DNA of 16,645 nt, taken from assembly GCF_946479605.1 (NCBI RefSeq), contig NZ_CAMLGT010000050.1, positions 1 through 16,645 on the forward strand, in the 5' to 3' direction. The translations under genes were made by a program, and so were the position numbers. The notes below the pieces were generated by a model that was not told the origin of the DNA, searched no databases, and was given only the letters and a program-made list of their open reading frames with translations. The stretch is from an uncultured Lacibacter sp. Its GTDB lineage: Bacteria; Bacteroidota; Bacteroidia; Chitinophagales; Chitinophagaceae. Below are positions 7,238 through 13,857 of the stretch, piece by piece. The first letter of the stretch is position 1. The number at the start of each line of letters is the position of its first letter.

Positions 7238-7402
7238 ATGGCAACAAAAAAGAAAGCTGCTAAAAAAGCTGCTCCTAAAAAAGCTGCAAAGAAAGCTGCT
7301 AAAAAAGCTGCTCCTAAAAAAGCTGCAAAGAAAGCTGCTCCTAAAAAGAAAGCTGCAAAGAAAGCTGCTCCTAAAAAGAAAGCAGCCGCAAAGAAAAAAT
7401 AA
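7238..7402 (+). CDS. Lysine/alanine/proline-rich histone H1-like protein
   Basis: This 54-residue protein is made only of Lys, Ala and Pro after MAT: MATKKKAAKKAAPKKAAKKA, then more KKAAP/KKKAAP units. It resembles the C-terminal tail of histone H1 and the short H1-like (Hc1/Hc2-type) proteins of several bacteria. It therefore probably coats or compacts DNA non-specifically in the nucleoid, though RNA binding is equally possible. Residues 9-21 and 22-34 are identical, and the 39 bases coding for them are identical too (7262-7300 and 7301-7339), so the tail length may vary by slippage. The antisense frame is open only because Lys/Ala codons reverse into Phe/Leu/Ala codons. It sits 77 bases after rpmA and ends at a strong terminator; read-through from rplU-rpmA is plausible. 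AAA/AAG and GCT dominate codon use. Confidence 0.85.
   Translation: MATKKKAAKKAAPKKAAKKAAKKAAPKKAAKKAAPKKKAAKKAAPKKKAAAKKK
7262..7339 (+). repeat. Perfect 39-bp tandem duplication in the histone-like gene
   Basis: Bases 7262-7300 and 7301-7339 are identical over all 39 positions, including third codon positions. Each encodes KKAAPKKAAKKAA. A degenerate continuation follows to about 7381. Identity at synonymous sites points to a recent duplication or gene-conversion-like homogenisation. Confidence 0.95.
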
Positions 7403-7423
7403 GATTCTAACGAATCCAAAAAG

Positions 7424-7453
7424 AAACCTCCTGATTACAGGAGGTTTTTCTTT
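7424..7453. terminator. Strong bidirectional intrinsic terminator
   Basis: AAACCTCCTG (7424-7433) pairs perfectly with CAGGAGGTTT (7438-7447) around the loop ATTA. On the plus strand the stem runs into TTTTTCTTTT (7444-7453). On the minus strand it runs into TTTCTTTTTGG. It ends both the histone-like gene and the opposing ftsY transcript. Confidence 0.93.
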
Positions 7454-7478
7454 TAGTATGAGTTTAGTTTGACTTGCG

Positions 7479-8444
7479 TTATTTCTTTAGACTGAATAAG
7501 CTGTCAGCAAATTCATGCTTGTCGAACACCAGCAGGTCCTCTACCTTTTCTCCTACACCAATAAATTTAACGGGTATTTTAAACTGGTGTGCAATTGCCA
7601 GCACCACACCCCCCTTTGCAGTTCCATCAAGTTTTGTAATGACCAACCCGGTTACATCTGTTGCGGCAGTAAAATGTTTGGCTTGCTCAATAGCATTCTG
7701 TCCGGTTGAGCCATCGAGTACCAGCAACACATCATGCGGTGCGTCAGGAATTACTTTTTGTATTACACGCTTGATCTTGCTCAGCTCATCCATTAAGTGT
7801 GTTTTGGTATGAAGGCGACCAGCCGTATCAATGATCAGCACATCCACGTTTTTTGCAACCGCACTGCTCACAGCATCAAAAGCTACTGATGCGGGATCGC
7901 TGCCCATATCCCGTTTTACAATAGGAACACCGGCACGGTCGCTCCAGATGGTTAACTGATCAACTGCAGCTGCACGGAACGTATCTGCAGCACCAAGCAT
8001 TACTTTTTTTCCAGCTTGCGTAAAATGATGAGCCAGTTTCCCAATGGTTGTTGTTTTACCAACACCATTTACTCCCACCACCATTAACACAAATGGTTTC
8101 TTGTCCGCAGGCAGATCAAAATTTGAATACGTTGTATCAGCAGGTGAATCAATGAGGATGTTTTCAATTTCCTGTTGAAGAATTGAATTAAGCTCGGAAG
8201 TGCTTAAATATTTATCTCTAGCTACTCTTGCTTCGATCCGTTCAATGATTTCAACAGTTGTTTCAATGCCCACATCGGCACTAACCAACGCCTCTTCAAG
8301 ATTATCCAGCACTTCTGTATCTACAGTGCTTTTTCCTGCTACAGCTCTTGCAATTTTACCAAGAAACCCTTCCTTAGTTTTTTCCAGTCCCTGGTCCAGG
8401 CTTTCTTTCTCTTTTTTCCCGAATAGCTTTCCAAAAAATCCCAT
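7479..8444 (-). CDS. ftsY: FtsY, signal recognition particle receptor
   Basis: FtsY is the membrane-side SRP GTPase that receives ribosome-nascent chain complexes from Ffh/4.5S RNA and hands them to SecYEG. The 321-aa product has an N-terminal amphipathic MGFFGKLFGKK membrane-targeting segment, a short linker instead of the long acidic A domain of E. coli, an N domain (about 30-100) and the G domain. Its motifs are GVNGVGKT (124-131), DTFRAAAVDQL (154-164), DTAGR (206-210), TKLDGTAKGG (270-279) and the closing GVGEKVEDL (296-304). All GTPase motifs are intact. It is the last gene of the rpmB group, but a terminator-like hairpin lies between it and the DUF4295 gene. It may therefore be partly uncoupled; a weak -7-like TAATATTG lies upstream. 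Confidence 0.97.
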   Translation of the reverse strand: MGFFGKLFGKKEKESLDQGLEKTKEGFLGKIARAVAGKSTVDTEVLDNLEEALVSADVGIETTVEIIERIEARVARDKYLSTSELNSILQQEIENILIDSPADTTYSNFDLPADKKPFVLMVVGVNGVGKTTTIGKLAHHFTQAGKKVMLGAADTFRAAAVDQLTIWSDRAGVPIVKRDMGSDPASVAFDAVSSAVAKNVDVLIIDTAGRLHTKTHLMDELSKIKRVIQKVIPDAPHDVLLVLDGSTGQNAIEQAKHFTAATDVTGLVITKLDGTAKGGVVLAIAHQFKIPVKFIGVGEKVEDLLVFDKHEFADSLFSLKK

Positions 8445-8488
8445 CGTTTGTGTTTTACATTACAATATTACAATGAAGCACCAAGAGT

Positions 8489-8537
8489 ATAAAAACAACA
8501 AAGCCGCTCCATGTTTTTTAACTTGGAACAGCTTTGT
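8489..8537 (-). terminator. Minus-strand terminator/attenuator between DUF4295 gene and ftsY
   Basis: In the minus-strand RNA, ACAAAGCUGUUCCA (8537-8524) pairs with UGGAGCGGCUUUGU (8511-8498) over 14 positions, two of them U-G wobbles. It is followed by UGUUUUUA (8497-8490). On the plus strand the same two positions are C/A mismatches, so the structure is tuned for the minus transcript. It probably ends or attenuates the ribosomal-protein transcript before ftsY. Confidence 0.72.
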
Positions 8538-8558
8538 AATATACTGATCAGGTATAAG

Positions 8559-8732
8559 TTATTTTTGAGCCAGGTAATCTTTCACCTTCTCTTTGTGCAC
8601 AATTGCTTCTTTAAAAGTATATGCACCTGTTTTAGAACTGCGTACAGCTCTGATTACTTTGGTCCAGTTTTTAGATTCAGCCGCTGCTTTGGCGTCTTTG
8701 ATCTTTGCGTTCTTTGAAGCTGCTTTTGCCAT
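8559..8732 (-). CDS. DUF4295-family small basic protein
   Basis: The 57-residue basic product (start MAKAASKNAKIKDAKAAAES, ending KVKDYLAQK) has the look of the DUF4295 family, a Bacteroidota-restricted small protein usually coded between rpmG and ftsY. It has an Ala/Lys-rich N-terminus and a more conserved middle with NWTKVIRAVRS and KTGAYTFKEAIVHK (34-47). The place between two ribosomal proteins and the SRP receptor, the charge and the size suggest a ribosome-associated role. It may correspond to the extra Bacteroidota large-subunit protein (bL38) reported from a Flavobacterium ribosome structure, but I cannot confirm that identity from the sequence. The gap to rpmG is 61 bases, with no promoter box noticed. 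Confidence 0.85.
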   Translation of the reverse strand: MAKAASKNAKIKDAKAAAESKNWTKVIRAVRSSKTGAYTFKEAIVHKEKVKDYLAQK

Positions 8733-8793
8733 GACTTCTTAATTTTTACCCTTTGGGGCCAGTTTGAATAATTACAAATGTGTCAACAACACA

Positions 8794-8976
8794 TTATTTG
8801 ATCTCTTTGTGCACCGTTACTTTCTTCAGGATCGGGTTGAATTTTTTCAACTCCAAACGCTCCGGTGTGTTCTTTTTGTTCTTTGTAGTGATATAACGAC
8901 TTGTACCAGCCTGACCAGAAGTCTTATGCTCTGTACATTCCAGAATCACCTGAACACGATTACCTTTCTTTGCCAT
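8794..8976 (-). CDS. rpmG: 50S ribosomal protein L33 (bL33), zinc-free form
   Basis: bL33 is a small large-subunit protein near the E site. The 60-aa product carries the family pattern [30 protein letters not shown] and [16 protein letters not shown]. Only one cysteine (C14) remains of the four that hold zinc in the C+ form. This is therefore the C- paralogue type, which does not need zinc. It lies 23 bases downstream of rpmB and 61 bases upstream of the DUF4295 gene, as in other Bacteroidota. Confidence 0.96.
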   Translation of the reverse strand: MAKKGNRVQVILECTEHKTSGQAGTSRYITTKNKKNTPERLELKKFNPILKKVTVHKEIK

Positions 8977-8999
8977 TGTAGCTCAGTTTAATATGTTGC

Positions 9000-9236
9000 T
9001 TAAATATGTTCTCCTTTTGCTCTTAATTCCTTCACTACATTGTACAATCCTCTTTTATTGATCGTACGGATAGCTTCAGTAGAAACTTTGAGGGTTACCC
9101 ACTTATCTTCTTCAGCCAGGAAGAAACGTTTTGTTTGCAGGTTGGGCAAAAAACGACGCTTGGTCTTGATATTTGAGTGAGATACCTTGTGACCACCCAC
9201 CGGCACTTTTCCTGTAAGCTGACAAACTCTAGCCAT
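9000..9236 (-). CDS. rpmB: 50S ribosomal protein L28 (bL28)
   Basis: bL28 is a large-subunit protein needed late in 50S assembly. The 78-aa product closely follows the E. coli pattern: MARVCQLTGKVPVGGHKVSH, then TKRRFLPNLQTKRFF, WVTLKVSTEAIRTINKRGL and a KELRAKGE end. It has a single cysteine, so it is not the zinc-binding variant. It is the first gene of rpmB-rpmG-DUF4295-ftsY, transcribed from TACCTTTG at 9264-9257 with a leader of about 14-16 nt. It is divergent from the OsmC-family gene. Confidence 0.97.
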   Translation of the reverse strand: MARVCQLTGKVPVGGHKVSHSNIKTKRRFLPNLQTKRFFLAEEDKWVTLKVSTEAIRTINKRGLYNVVKELRAKGEHI

Positions 9237-9256
9237 GATACAAATTTTTTGGACGG

Positions 9257-9264
9257 CAAAGGTA
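9257..9264 (-). promoter_or_regulatory. -7 box of the rpmB-rpmG-DUF4295-ftsY group
   Basis: The minus strand reads TACCTTTG, the same 8-mer as at rplU and a full match to TAnnTTTG. It is followed by GCCGTCC. Upstream is T-rich, but no clear -33 TTTG is at the ideal distance. The start should be near 9250. Confidence 0.65.
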
Positions 9265-9358
9265 GGAGAATTCAGCTAAAAAACTGAAAGAAATCCCAAT
9301 TTTATTTCAAGATTCTGGCCGTTACCCTACCAATGTGCAAAACTCGGGCATATTTGCA

Positions 9359-9366
9359 TAGGTTTG
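9359..9366 (+). promoter_or_regulatory. -7 box of the OsmC-family gene
   Basis: TAGGTTTG matches TAnnTTTG and is followed by CAGG. Transcription would start near 9372, about 16 nt before the ATG at 9388. It overlaps a TTG at 9364 that would otherwise extend the reading frame, so that start is unlikely. Confidence 0.55.
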
Positions 9367-9387
9367 CAGGCTAAATCACAGAATATC

Positions 9388-9804
9388 ATGGCAGATCATA
9401 AAGTAATTACCCGTTTTGAAGGCGGAATGCGATTCAGCAGCCAACTCGATAACCACACTATTATTATAGATACCCCTGAAAATGACGGTGGCACGAACAT
9501 GGGGCCCCGGCCTAAAAAACTGATGCTCTCCTCTCTGGCTGGTTGTACCGGTATTGATGTGGTGAGCATGTTAAATAAGATGCGGGTTGAATTCAGCGAT
9601 TTCAGCATGGATATTGAAGCCGATTTGAGCGAAGAGACCCCAAAAACCTATACAGACGTGAAGATCACATATATTATTAAAGTACAGGAAGCCGATCAGG
9701 AAAAGGTGAAAAAAGCTGTTACCCTTTCAAAAGAAAAATATTGCGGCGTAAGCGCCATGTTCAGCCAGTTTGCGAATATGGACTATGAGATCATTTTTCT
9801 CTGA
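9388..9804 (+). CDS. OsmC/Ohr-family protein
   Basis: The 138-aa product has the OsmC fold pattern: an N-terminal beta region (RFEGGMRFSS), then PKKLMLSSLAGCTGIDVVSM (42-61) with the first reactive cysteine C53. The second is C119, in SKEKYCGVSAM (114-124). Members with both cysteines are thiol peroxidases acting on organic hydroperoxides (OsmC, Ohr) or related uncharacterised YhfA-like proteins. The G-xPKKL-LSSLAGCTGIDV pattern is closest to the YhfA-like group, so the substrate is open. A longer version from TTG at 9364 is discarded because that codon falls within the -7 box. It sits upstream of mutS on the same strand with a 57-base gap, but mutS has its own promoter box. Confidence 0.88.
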   Translation: MADHKVITRFEGGMRFSSQLDNHTIIIDTPENDGGTNMGPRPKKLMLSSLAGCTGIDVVSMLNKMRVEFSDFSMDIEADLSEETPKTYTDVKITYIIKVQEADQEKVKKAVTLSKEKYCGVSAMFSQFANMDYEIIFL

Positions 9805-9848
9805 TAAAAGTCTGAACAATTTATCCCTTACTGAACAGGCCGCTTCCT

Positions 9849-9856
9849 TATTTTTG
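9849..9856 (+). promoter_or_regulatory. -7 box of mutS, predicted leaderless transcript
   Basis: TATTTTTG matches TAnnTTTG and ends six bases before the mutS ATG at 9862. With the usual spacing the transcript would start within a base or two of the ATG, giving a leaderless or near-leaderless mRNA. No clear -33 TTTG is present. Confidence 0.55.
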
Positions 9857-9861
9857 CCGCC

Positions 9862-12459
9862 ATGGCAAAAGCAGGATCAGAAACTCCATTAATGCAGCAG
9901 CACGGAGCTATTAAAGCAAAATACCCCGATGCTGTGCTGTTGTTTAGAGTTGGCGATTTTTATGAAACATTTGGTGGCGATGCAATCATTGCTTCGCAGG
10001 TACTTGGAATCACATTAACCAAGCGTAACAATGGTTCGGCAGCAAGCAACGAGCTTGCAGGATTTCCGCATCATGCACTGGATACCTATTTACATAAACT
10101 CGTAAAAGCAGGCTACCGTGTTGCCATTTGCGATCAGCTGGAAGATCCTAAGCAGGCTAAAGGAATTGTAAAACGTGGCGTAACAGAACTCCTATCGCCC
10201 GGTACAGCTACCAGCGATAAATTGCTGGAGCATAACAACAATAACTTTCTAGCAGCCATACACGAAGAAGATGAAAAATACGGAATGGCTTTTACCGACA
10301 TCAGCACGGGTGAATTTTTTATTGCCGAAGGAAATAAAGAATATGCAGATAAGCTTTTGCAAAGTTTAAAACCGGCCGAAGTTGTTTTTCAACGCAACAA
10401 GCAAAAGCAATTCAAAGAAAACTTTGGTGCTAAATTTTATACCTACCATTTAGAAGAATGGATCTTCAGCGAAGCCTATGCATCAGAACTTTTATTGAAA
10501 CATTTTCAAACACATTCATTAAAAGGTTTTGGTATTGAAAGTTTAAAGCTTGGTTCTATTGCAGCAGGTGCTGTTCTTCACTACCTGAGAGATACCGAAC
10601 ATCCCAATCTCAACCACATTACTTCCATCCAACGCCTTGATGAATCGGATTATTTATGGATGGACCGTTTTACGATCCGTAATCTTGAATTGCTTGGCAG
10701 TAATGTTGATGGCGGACATTCGTTATTGAAAGTGTTAGACAATACTGTTTCTCCAATGGGTGCAAGGCTGATGCGCCGCTGGATGTTGTTGCCTTTAAAG
10801 GATATGGAGCGCATTAATGAGCGGTTAGATGCCGTTCAATCGCTCATACTTGAAACAGAATTACGCAAGCAATTGCAAACACTTATAAAGCAAAGTGGTG
10901 ATGTGGAACGACTCGTAGCAAAACTACCATTGAAAAAAATCAATCCACGTGAAATACTTCATCTTGCAAAAGGACTCACGTTTGCAGAAAAGATCAAAGA
11001 GCAGTGCAGTACTTCATCGAACAACTATTTAAAACGCTTGGGCGATACTATTAACCCTTGTCACTACATTGCTGAAAAAATACTGAATGAAATTGTTGAT
11101 AATCCACCCGTTGCCATTAATAAAGGCGATGTAATAAGAGATGGTATTAACAGTGAGCTGGATGAACTGCGCCGCATTGCTCATCACGGTAAAGAATATC
11201 TGCTGGAAATACAACAAAGGGAAAGTGAAGCAACAGGTATCCCTTCGTTAAAAATTGCATTCAACAATGTGTTTGGCTACTATCTTGAAGTAACAAACAC
11301 GCATAAAAGCAAAGTGCCCGATGGCTGGACAAGAAAACAAACGCTTGCAAATGCAGAACGTTATATTACTCCTGAATTAAAAGAATACGAGGAAAAGATA
11401 ACAGGTGCCGAAGAAAAGATCCTGAAAATTGAAGCCGAACTGTTTGAAAAAATTCTGCTTGAGCTGCAGGAATACATTGGCCCTGTTCAAACAAACGGTC
11501 AAGTGATGGCAATTCTTGACTGCCTCTCCTGCTTTGCTGAAAATGCTTTGCAGCTTAAGTATGTTCGTCCGCAAATACAGGAAGATGCCACACTTGAATT
11601 GAAAGATGCCAGGCACCCAGTGATAGAACGTAATCTTCCTGCCGGGGAAAGTTACATTTCAAACGATCTTATACTTGATAAAGAACAGCAACAGATCATT
11701 ATTCTTACGGGGCCAAACATGAGTGGTAAGAGTGCACTGCTTCGTCAAACAGGTTTGATTGTATTGATGGCGCACATGGGAAGTTTTGTTCCGGCAAGCG
11801 CTGCATTAATTCCATTGACCGATAAAATATTTACTCGTGTAGGTGCCAGCGACAACCTGAGTGGTGGAGAAAGTACCTTCATGGTGGAAATGAACGAAAC
11901 TGCCAGCATTATCAACAACCTCTCTGCAAGAAGTTTGATTCTGCTCGATGAAATTGGCCGGGGCACTTCTACTTACGATGGTATTTCCATTGCCTGGAGC
12001 ATTGCTGAATTCCTGCATCAATCGGGTGAACAACCGAAGACGTTATTTGCAACGCATTATCATGAACTGAATGAACTGGAAGAACGTTTTCCACGCATCA
12101 AAAACTATCATGTTACCAATAAGGAAGTGGGCAATAAAGTAATCTTTTTACGAAAGCTGGCACCAGGCGGCAGTACCCACAGTTTTGGTATTCATGTAGC
12201 GAAGATGGCGGGTATGCCCGTGTCCTTGATCAATCGTGCAAATGAAATACTGAAGCAGCTTGAAGAACAACGCAGCAGTAATGATATTAAAGAGAGCCTG
12301 AAACAGCTTCCTGCTCAAAAAATGCAGCTGAATATTTTTGATGTGCATTCACAAACCTTTGATGAGATAAGAACAATGCTTGAAGGCATAGATATTAACC
12401 GCCTGACCCCTGTTGAAGCATTGCTTAAACTTCAGGAAATAAAACAGCGCTTGAACTAA
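9862..12459 (+). CDS. mutS: DNA mismatch repair protein MutS
   Basis: MutS finds base mismatches and small loops and, with ATP, recruits MutL. The 865-aa protein is full length. Domain I carries the mismatch wedge in GDFYETF (F33 and E35). The core and clamp follow, with TIRNLELLGS (271-280), GARLMRRWMLLPL (300-312) and FGYYLEVTNTHKSKVP (471-486). The ATPase has Walker A GPNMSGKS (617-624), the signature DNLSGGESTFMVEM (664-677), Walker B LILLDEIGRGTSTYDG (692-707) and the switch FATHYHEL (H732). Near the C-terminus QLNIF (822-826) matches the sliding-clamp binding pentapeptide. A dimer/tetramer-forming helix region closes the protein. It is canonical MutS1, in contrast to the membrane-type homologue at the left of the window. 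It is followed by an AraC-type gene with a 79-base gap. Confidence 0.98.
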   Translation: MAKAGSETPLMQQHGAIKAKYPDAVLLFRVGDFYETFGGDAIIASQVLGITLTKRNNGSAASNELAGFPHHALDTYLHKLVKAGYRVAICDQLEDPKQAKGIVKRGVTELLSPGTATSDKLLEHNNNNFLAAIHEEDEKYGMAFTDISTGEFFIAEGNKEYADKLLQSLKPAEVVFQRNKQKQFKENFGAKFYTYHLEEWIFSEAYASELLLKHFQTHSLKGFGIESLKLGSIAAGAVLHYLRDTEHPNLNHITSIQRLDESDYLWMDRFTIRNLELLGSNVDGGHSLLKVLDNTVSPMGARLMRRWMLLPLKDMERINERLDAVQSLILETELRKQLQTLIKQSGDVERLVAKLPLKKINPREILHLAKGLTFAEKIKEQCSTSSNNYLKRLGDTINPCHYIAEKILNEIVDNPPVAINKGDVIRDGINSELDELRRIAHHGKEYLLEIQQRESEATGIPSLKIAFNNVFGYYLEVTNTHKSKVPDGWTRKQTLANAERYITPELKEYEEKITGAEEKILKIEAELFEKILLELQEYIGPVQTNGQVMAILDCLSCFAENALQLKYVRPQIQEDATLELKDARHPVIERNLPAGESYISNDLILDKEQQQIIILTGPNMSGKSALLRQTGLIVLMAHMGSFVPASAALIPLTDKIFTRVGASDNLSGGESTFMVEMNETASIINNLSARSLILLDEIGRGTSTYDGISIAWSIAEFLHQSGEQPKTLFATHYHELNELEERFPRIKNYHVTNKEVGNKVIFLRKLAPGGSTHSFGIHVAKMAGMPVSLINRANEILKQLEEQRSSNDIKESLKQLPAQKMQLNIFDVHSQTFDEIRTMLEGIDINRLTPVEALLKLQEIKQRLN

Positions 12460-12524
12460 TGACAGTAACCTGACAATTGCAAAATATCCTAATTCGTTCT
12501 ACATAATAATATACCAGCATATAG

Positions 12525-12532
12525 TAGTTTAG
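12525..12532 (+). promoter_or_regulatory. Candidate -7 box of the AraC-type gene
   Basis: TAGTTTAG is one base off TAnnTTTG and ends six bases before the ATG at 12539, so the message could be almost leaderless. The rest of the 79-base gap after mutS is A/T-rich without a clear hairpin. Confidence 0.35.
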
Positions 12533-12538
12533 CCGCAG

Positions 12539-13552
12539 ATGTATATTCGCTTTAAACAAAAGAACTTTAAGACCTGGATACAGGAGGTGAGCAAGGCAAC
12601 GGGCATTAAGGCAAGAAACAGTCTGCTTCCTTTAGATGAAACACTAGGTAAAGGCTATTGCTTTGCAGATAGCATTGACCGTACTTTCTCTTATAATTTG
12701 ATGGAAGTTGAACTAAATGAAGATTGCACACTTCACCGCATCAGCAACAACCAGATGGGTTTACTCATTTACTTCAACCAGGTACAGATAAGTGATTACA
12801 TCAGGTTACGGCATAAGAAAGATTCCCTTACAGACAGTTTAAATAAAATCCGCAGTAATATTTTTGTTTCATCAACCAATACTGACCTTGAAGTAAGTTT
12901 TCGTGCCGGTTCAAAACTGAAACGTTTGGGTATTTACCTCACACCACAATGGATATCCGATCATTTTGACCGGGATACTAAAATGCAAATAGAGTTGCTC
13001 ACCAACCAGGGACTTGAGCAGATCAATAAACTCCCCATCAATCAAGAGATGCAGGAAAGACTTGCACGTATTTTTGATACGCAGCTTTATAACGAGCATG
13101 AGCGGCTGGCACTCAAAAGCAGGATTGTTTTACTATTGGAATATTTTTTCAGTACATACATCAACGAATCACTTGAAATTAAAAACAAAAAGATCATTCC
13201 CGACGAAGACATTACCCGTTTACGCAGCATTGAAGTTTTACTGGCAAACGAGGAAACAGAAAAATTTCCATCCATCATTAAACTGGCCCGCATTGCACAA
13301 ATGAGCAGCACCAAACTGAAACAACGGTTTAAACAGGTGTATGGTTATCGTTTGTATGAATACTATAATAAGCAACGTCTTGAAAAAGCAAAAGAACTGA
13401 TCCTGCAAGGCATTACGCCGAAAGAAGCCGGTTACATGATTGGCTTCAGTGATGTTTCGAATTTTACAAAAGCATTTAAAAAAGAATATGGTTTTACACC
13501 AGGTTCTTTTTTTGATAAATCAACTTCAACCAAAACAACCAACACCCTGTAA
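12539..13552 (+). CDS. AraC-family transcriptional regulator
   Basis: The 337-aa product has an N-terminal sensor-like region of about 215 residues with no recognisable ligand motif. A C-terminal AraC/XylS DNA-binding domain follows (about 222-324). The domain shows the first helix-turn-helix around PSIIKLARIAQMSSTKLKQR (244-263), then FKQVYGYRLYEYYNKQRLEKA, and the second with AGYMIGFSDVSNFTKAFKKE (297-316) closing in YGFTPGSF. The F-D-SNF--AFK--YG-TPG pattern is diagnostic. Its targets are unknown; neighbours are mutS, tRNA-His and DUF445, none an obvious regulon. This N-terminal type is common in Bacteroidota. A weak hairpin with a T-run overlaps the stop codon, and the hairpin at 13643-13667 can also end the message. 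Confidence 0.9.
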   Translation: MYIRFKQKNFKTWIQEVSKATGIKARNSLLPLDETLGKGYCFADSIDRTFSYNLMEVELNEDCTLHRISNNQMGLLIYFNQVQISDYIRLRHKKDSLTDSLNKIRSNIFVSSTNTDLEVSFRAGSKLKRLGIYLTPQWISDHFDRDTKMQIELLTNQGLEQINKLPINQEMQERLARIFDTQLYNEHERLALKSRIVLLLEYFFSTYINESLEIKNKKIIPDEDITRLRSIEVLLANEETEKFPSIIKLARIAQMSSTKLKQRFKQVYGYRLYEYYNKQRLEKAKELILQGITPKEAGYMIGFSDVSNFTKAFKKEYGFTPGSFFDKSTSTKTTNTL

Positions 13553-13642
13553 TAATACCGGGTTTGTTTTTTATACTGAATGCAGAACACATAAAGAGCT
13601 ATTAACAAACAGAAACAATACCCGTCTTTTCATTTAAATAAG
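13553..13642. other. Gap between AraC-type gene and tRNA terminator
   Basis: Apart from a weak possible terminator at about 13541-13572 (ACCC/GGGT stem running into T6), I see no gene, promoter or repeat in this A/T-rich gap. Confidence 0.4.
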
Positions 13643-13667
13643 AATCCCCGCACATTGTGCAGGGATT
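13643..13667. terminator. Terminator of tRNA-His, also usable by the AraC-type gene
   Basis: On the minus strand AATCCCTGCAC (13667-13657) pairs with GTGCGGGGATT (13653-13643) over 11 positions with one U-G wobble and loop AAT, then runs into CTTATTT. On the plus strand the wobble becomes a C/A mismatch, but the stem still leads into TTTTC. It lies 15 bases after the tRNA 3' end. The wobble pattern suggests the tRNA is its main user. Confidence 0.75.
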
Positions 13668-13682
13668 TTCGTCTTAAAGGAG

Positions 13683-13757
13683 GGAGGCTGAAGGGTTTCG
13701 AACCCTCGACCCTCAGAACCACAATCTGATGCTCTAACCAACTGAGCTACAGCCTCC
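13683..13757 (-). tRNA. tRNA-His(GTG)
   Basis: Read on the minus strand, this forms a full cloverleaf. The acceptor is GAGGCTG/CAGCCTC, the D arm contains AGCTCAGTTGGTTAGAGC, and the anticodon stem TCAGA/TCTGA encloses loop TTGTGGT with anticodon GTG (13722-13720). The T arm is GAGGG-TTCGAAA-CCCTT. The extra 5' G (-1, base 13757) pairs with C73, the identity mark of tRNA-His. The 3' CCA is not encoded and must be added. It is the only tRNA in the window, a single-gene unit with its own promoter and terminator. Confidence 0.96.
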
Positions 13758-13771
13758 GTGTTAAGGGACTG

Positions 13772-13803
13772 CAAAAGTAATGGAAATCAGATTTCAAAGC
13801 AAA
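13772..13803 (-). promoter_or_regulatory. Promoter of tRNA-His
   Basis: On the minus strand TTTG (13803-13800) and TACTTTTG (13779-13772) are separated by 20 bases, a full Bacteroidota -33/-7 pair. The start should be near 13765, giving a leader of about eight bases before the tRNA. It is the cleanest promoter on the minus strand. Confidence 0.8.
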
Positions 13804-13857
13804 TCACATCAAGAGAAATCAAAAAAATAAACCGTTCTTTGCAGCCTCTTTTGAAAT

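Noticed and set aside
7262..7381. CRISPR-like array
   Set aside because: The repeats are contiguous, in frame and without spacers; they encode the lysine-rich protein.
7216..7419. Minus-strand 67-aa hydrophobic frame (AAFFLGAAF repeats)
   Set aside because: It is the exact antisense of the Lys/Ala/Pro repeat gene; its apparent membrane character is a by-product of Lys and Ala codons read backwards, and it overlaps a terminator.
9364..9387. Upstream TTG start adding eight residues to the OsmC-family protein
   Set aside because: It overlaps the TAGGTTTG promoter box; ATG at 9388 is the natural start.
11029..12348. Several minus-strand frames antisense to mutS
   Set aside because: All are shadows of the conserved MutS reading frame and show no start signals or family patterns.
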